Assembly: GCA_043228905.1 (NCBI GenBank)
Contig: JBHGNT010000014.1
Location: forward strand, 2,790,001 to 2,854,000
Length of the DNA: 64,000 nt
DNA from: Azolla caroliniana
Lineage: Eukaryota > Polypodiophyta
Direction of reading: 5' to 3'
This document shows, one piece after another, positions 61,748 through 64,000 of this stretch (its first letter is position 1; each line of letters opens with the position of its first letter). The translations under genes were made by a program, and so were the position numbers. The notes beneath the pieces were generated by a model. The model saw nothing but the letters and a program-made list of their open reading frames with translations. It searched no databases and was not told the DNA's origin.

Positions 61748-63224
61748 TTATTCCCCGCCCATCAGTTCTTCTTCGGTTTCGGATTGTTCGTCGTCCCGGT
61801 CCAGGTTATCCGAATCCGGCTCGTCGTCGTGACGCTTCTTGAACGCTTTGATCCGCTTCCCAGCTACCGGTATCGCCATTCTCGTGCCATCGAGCTCCGC
61901 CAGATGGTACGTCCCGTTGTCATTGGCGCTTTGTACCATGTAAGCCCCGAACCACCTTCTTGCGAACTTCCGTGTTGCTCGGTGCTGGTTGTCGAGGCTG
62001 CTGTCGTAGACTAGCACCCAGTCGCCTTCCTCGATCTTCTTCGGTCGGAGCCGGTGCGTTCGGTCGAACCGGGCTTTGTTCCTCATCCTTGCCATCCGAA
62101 GCTTTTACGTAGCTCACTCTACGTTCTCCGGTCTTCGCTCGAGCTGCCGTATGCGCGCCGTCAACAGTTCCTCCCGGCTCATCTCGTCTCTCCAGTCCAC
62201 GGTTGCCCATGAGGAGATCGTACGTTCCATCGGCATGACCGGCTTCTGCCCAAACATGAGCTCTGCCGGCATGAATCCGGTTACCGAACTGTGCGTAGTT
62301 CGGTCAGCCCATAACGCGTAAGGCAACAACCGCGGCCAGCTCCCGAGTTGACCTCCGCATGATCGAACTAACGCCTTGACGATCGGTCCGTGTCCGCGCT
62401 CCACCTTCCCATTCGCCTCCGGATTGTACGCAGTGGTAAGCGAGAGCTTGACTCCTAGCCGGTCGAACAGCTCCTCGGCCTCTTCGGCGTCCAACTCCCC
62501 GCGATCGGCCACGATCTTCCCGACGCACCCGTACCGGCATATCACGTCCTCGATCAGGAACCGACATACGGCCGCGGTCGTTTTGTTCCCGAGCCAGATC
62601 TTCCCGAGCCAGGACCAGATACCACATCTGTCCTACGCCCATTGGCATCGTCACCAGATCTACCATCCATTTGAAGTGGATGGTCGGAGGGTACGTAGGG
62701 TGAAGCTCGTCCCGATGCCGGACTATGGAGTGCATTTGACAGCTCTCGCAAGTTGTCACGAACCGATGCACGTCCCGGTACAATCTCGGCCACCAGTACT
62801 TCCCCTTTATCTTCTCGAACGCGGCCCACGTTCCACGGTGTCCGGCCCAAGGGCTGTCGTGGTAGCCCATCAGTAGCTCCTCCTGTTCTTCCTTCATCGC
62901 CACCACCCGGAGCGGGACGCCGTTCCTCTTCTTCGGGTGCTTCCATAAGTATCCGTCCCGGAGAAAGAATCGGTAAGCTTTCTTCCGGATCTGGTTGGCC
63001 TCGTCCTTCATCCACGACGCATCCGGCGTCATCGTCCTCAAAAATCCACCGATCTGGAGCCACTCGCCGTCGTACTTGCTCTCGCCGAAGTCGTTAAGTG
63101 CCGGAGTGCTCGTCCCATCGGTCGTCACGTACGCTGCCTTGAAGAAGTCCATGCCGACTTCTTCGTCCTCCGAAACCATGCCGCCCTCGTCATCAAACCT
63201 CGCCCTCGAAAGCATGTCGGCCAT
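61748..63224 (-). pseudogene. Integrase region of element E
   Basis: Three overlapping open pieces (62304-63224, 62114-62545, 61748-62095) need two frameshifts to join. The first has YLWKHPKKRNG, YHDSPWAGHRG, CESCQMH and MVDLVTMPMG. The second has VADRGELDAE and NGKVERGHG (the D and E residues). The third has HRLRPKKIEEGDWVLVYD and the SH3-like end. Confidence 0.78.
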
Positions 63225-63555
63225 GGCGTTGTCCTTTCCGGAAATGTGCCGTATTTGCCGGGTCCAGGGACTTGATGTACGCTATCCACCTATGCATCGC
63301 TAGGTCCGGTGTCGCGCATCCGGAAACCATGCCGAGAATTGGCAGGCAATCCGTCTCGATCATCACTTCTGTCCCGATCAGGTAGTTTTTGTCGGCCTTT
63401 ACTGCCGAAACGATACCCCAGAGTTCGCGTTTAACCTGGGCGTACCCTTGTTGTCGCTCACTGAGGACCTTCGCGCCAAATCGGATCGGGAACCGAATGC
63501 CATCCTCGTCTTCTTGGTTGACGACCCATCCGATCCCGGTCGGACTAGTATACAC
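63193..63555 (-). pseudogene. RNase H region of element E
   Basis: TSPTGIGWVVNQEDEDG, GYAQVKRELWGIVSAVK, EVMIETDCLPIL and MHRWIAYIKSLDP. It keeps the tryptophan that is a stop in element 1. A frameshift separates it from the RT piece. Confidence 0.75.
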
Positions 63556-63988
63556 CGTTATGTATACCAGGGTACCCTTCTCGTAGACAGCCTTCCGGAG
63601 CGCCGGTGCTGCCGCAAGAGCTTCCTTCAGCTTCCGGACCGACTCCGTGTGCTCGTCTCGCCACTCGAATTTTCACCTTTTCTTCAGCAACCCGTATAGC
63701 GGCTCCGCAACGTGGGCGTAATGCGGGATCCATATGTGGTAGAACGCGCATGCCCCCAGGAACCTCCGAACTTCCGTAACCGAGCTACAGTCGGTCTTCA
63801 TCGCGGAGATGGCTTCTACCTTTGCCAGAGACGGCTTCCGGCCATATGGTCCACATAGGTGTCCGACCACCAGGATTTCCGATTGCCCGAAGGCCGATTT
63901 CTCCCCGGAGAAGGTGAGCCTCGCATCCTCTAGCCTTTGTAGCACCTTCTCGCAGTCGTCGATGTGTGTTGCCACGAATCGCCGGCAT
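63545..63988 (-). pseudogene. Reverse transcriptase region of element E (partial)
   Basis: Only the C-terminal RT part is inside the window: CEKVLQRLEDARLTFSGEK, ILVVGHLCGPYGRKPSLAKV, RRFLGACAFYHIWIPHYAH. Two frames overlap here, showing a frameshift near 63680. The catalytic motif lies beyond the window. Confidence 0.72.
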
Positions 63989-64000
63989 CCGTTCGGCCCG

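Larger units (their letters stand above)
61065..64000 (-). mobile_element. Autonomous tRNA-Trp-family LTR retrotransposon E, GC-rich, runs past the window
   Basis: The 3' LTR is 61065-61674. Next comes the pre-PPT block (on minus GCATGCCGGTGGATGCGCGG, then GGTGGGGGCGGA), then integrase, RNase H and RT in pieces. Its protein is close to element 1 but its DNA is far richer in G+C. It is inserted in LINE 2 after GCGT (61061-61064). Confidence 0.83.

Overview
The window looks like nuclear DNA from a land plant (streptophyte). Evidence: GT-AG introns, plant-type TATA promoters, a pectinesterase-inhibitor gene, a hAT transposase, and LTR retrotransposons primed by plant-type initiator-Met and Trp tRNAs. 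The delta-tubulin gene at 2.7-5.0 kb narrows this. Among land plants delta-tubulin goes with flagellated sperm, so a bryophyte, lycophyte, fern, cycad or ginkgo fits better than a flowering plant or conifer. The Tf1/sushi-like chromovirus at 40.6-46.2 kb also fits a non-flowering lineage. The species itself cannot be read from the sequence.

Host-like part (1-24.2 kb, AT-rich). Delta-tubulin has six exons and about 455 codons. A secreted invertase/pectin-methylesterase inhibitor follows (7745-8410), then a hAT/zf-BED transposase with an uninterrupted ORF (12583-14823, minus). At 15.9-21.5 kb is the most unusual locus. A minus-strand ORF with 13-residue repeats lies head-to-head with an intron-containing gene. 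That gene encodes a ParB/Srx-fold domain followed, in the same frame, by a beta-class DNA methyltransferase. Its presumptive first intron carries five near-perfect 25-bp palindromes spaced exactly 51 bp apart. The reading frame has two in-frame stops and a probable frameshift, so this copy may be inactive, recoded or newly dead.

Transposon part (24.2-64 kb). This is a nest whose levels can be ordered by target-site duplications (TSDs) and by reading frames that rejoin. An L1-like LINE (minus) was split by a gag-only LTR element (TSD acat). That was hit by an autonomous relative with a tRNA-Trp primer site. Its pol was split by a Ty1/copia element (TSD cggat). The copia RT was split by a second gag-only element (TSD ccgc). 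That in turn received a chromovirus with gag and pol both open (TSD gcgga). To the right, a second LINE copy abuts the first. It carries a third gag-only element (TSD acgt) and a GC-rich autonomous relative that runs off the window.

How the parts work together. Gag-only elements 3, A and D share with autonomous elements 1 and E the TGTCG/CGACA LTR ends, 4-bp TSDs (element 1 imperfect) and a block before the polypurine tract; 3, A, D and 1 also share the tRNA-Trp primer site (that of E is outside the window). They are therefore likely mobilised by the 1/E family. The chromovirus seems to prime itself: the predicted 5' end of its RNA is complementary over 14 nt to the site next to its 5' LTR. 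Three LTR types carry antisense tRNA-like (A-box/B-box) modules. Most nonsense codons in the broken elements can be explained by C-to-T change on one strand or the other, as expected for methylated, silenced DNA.
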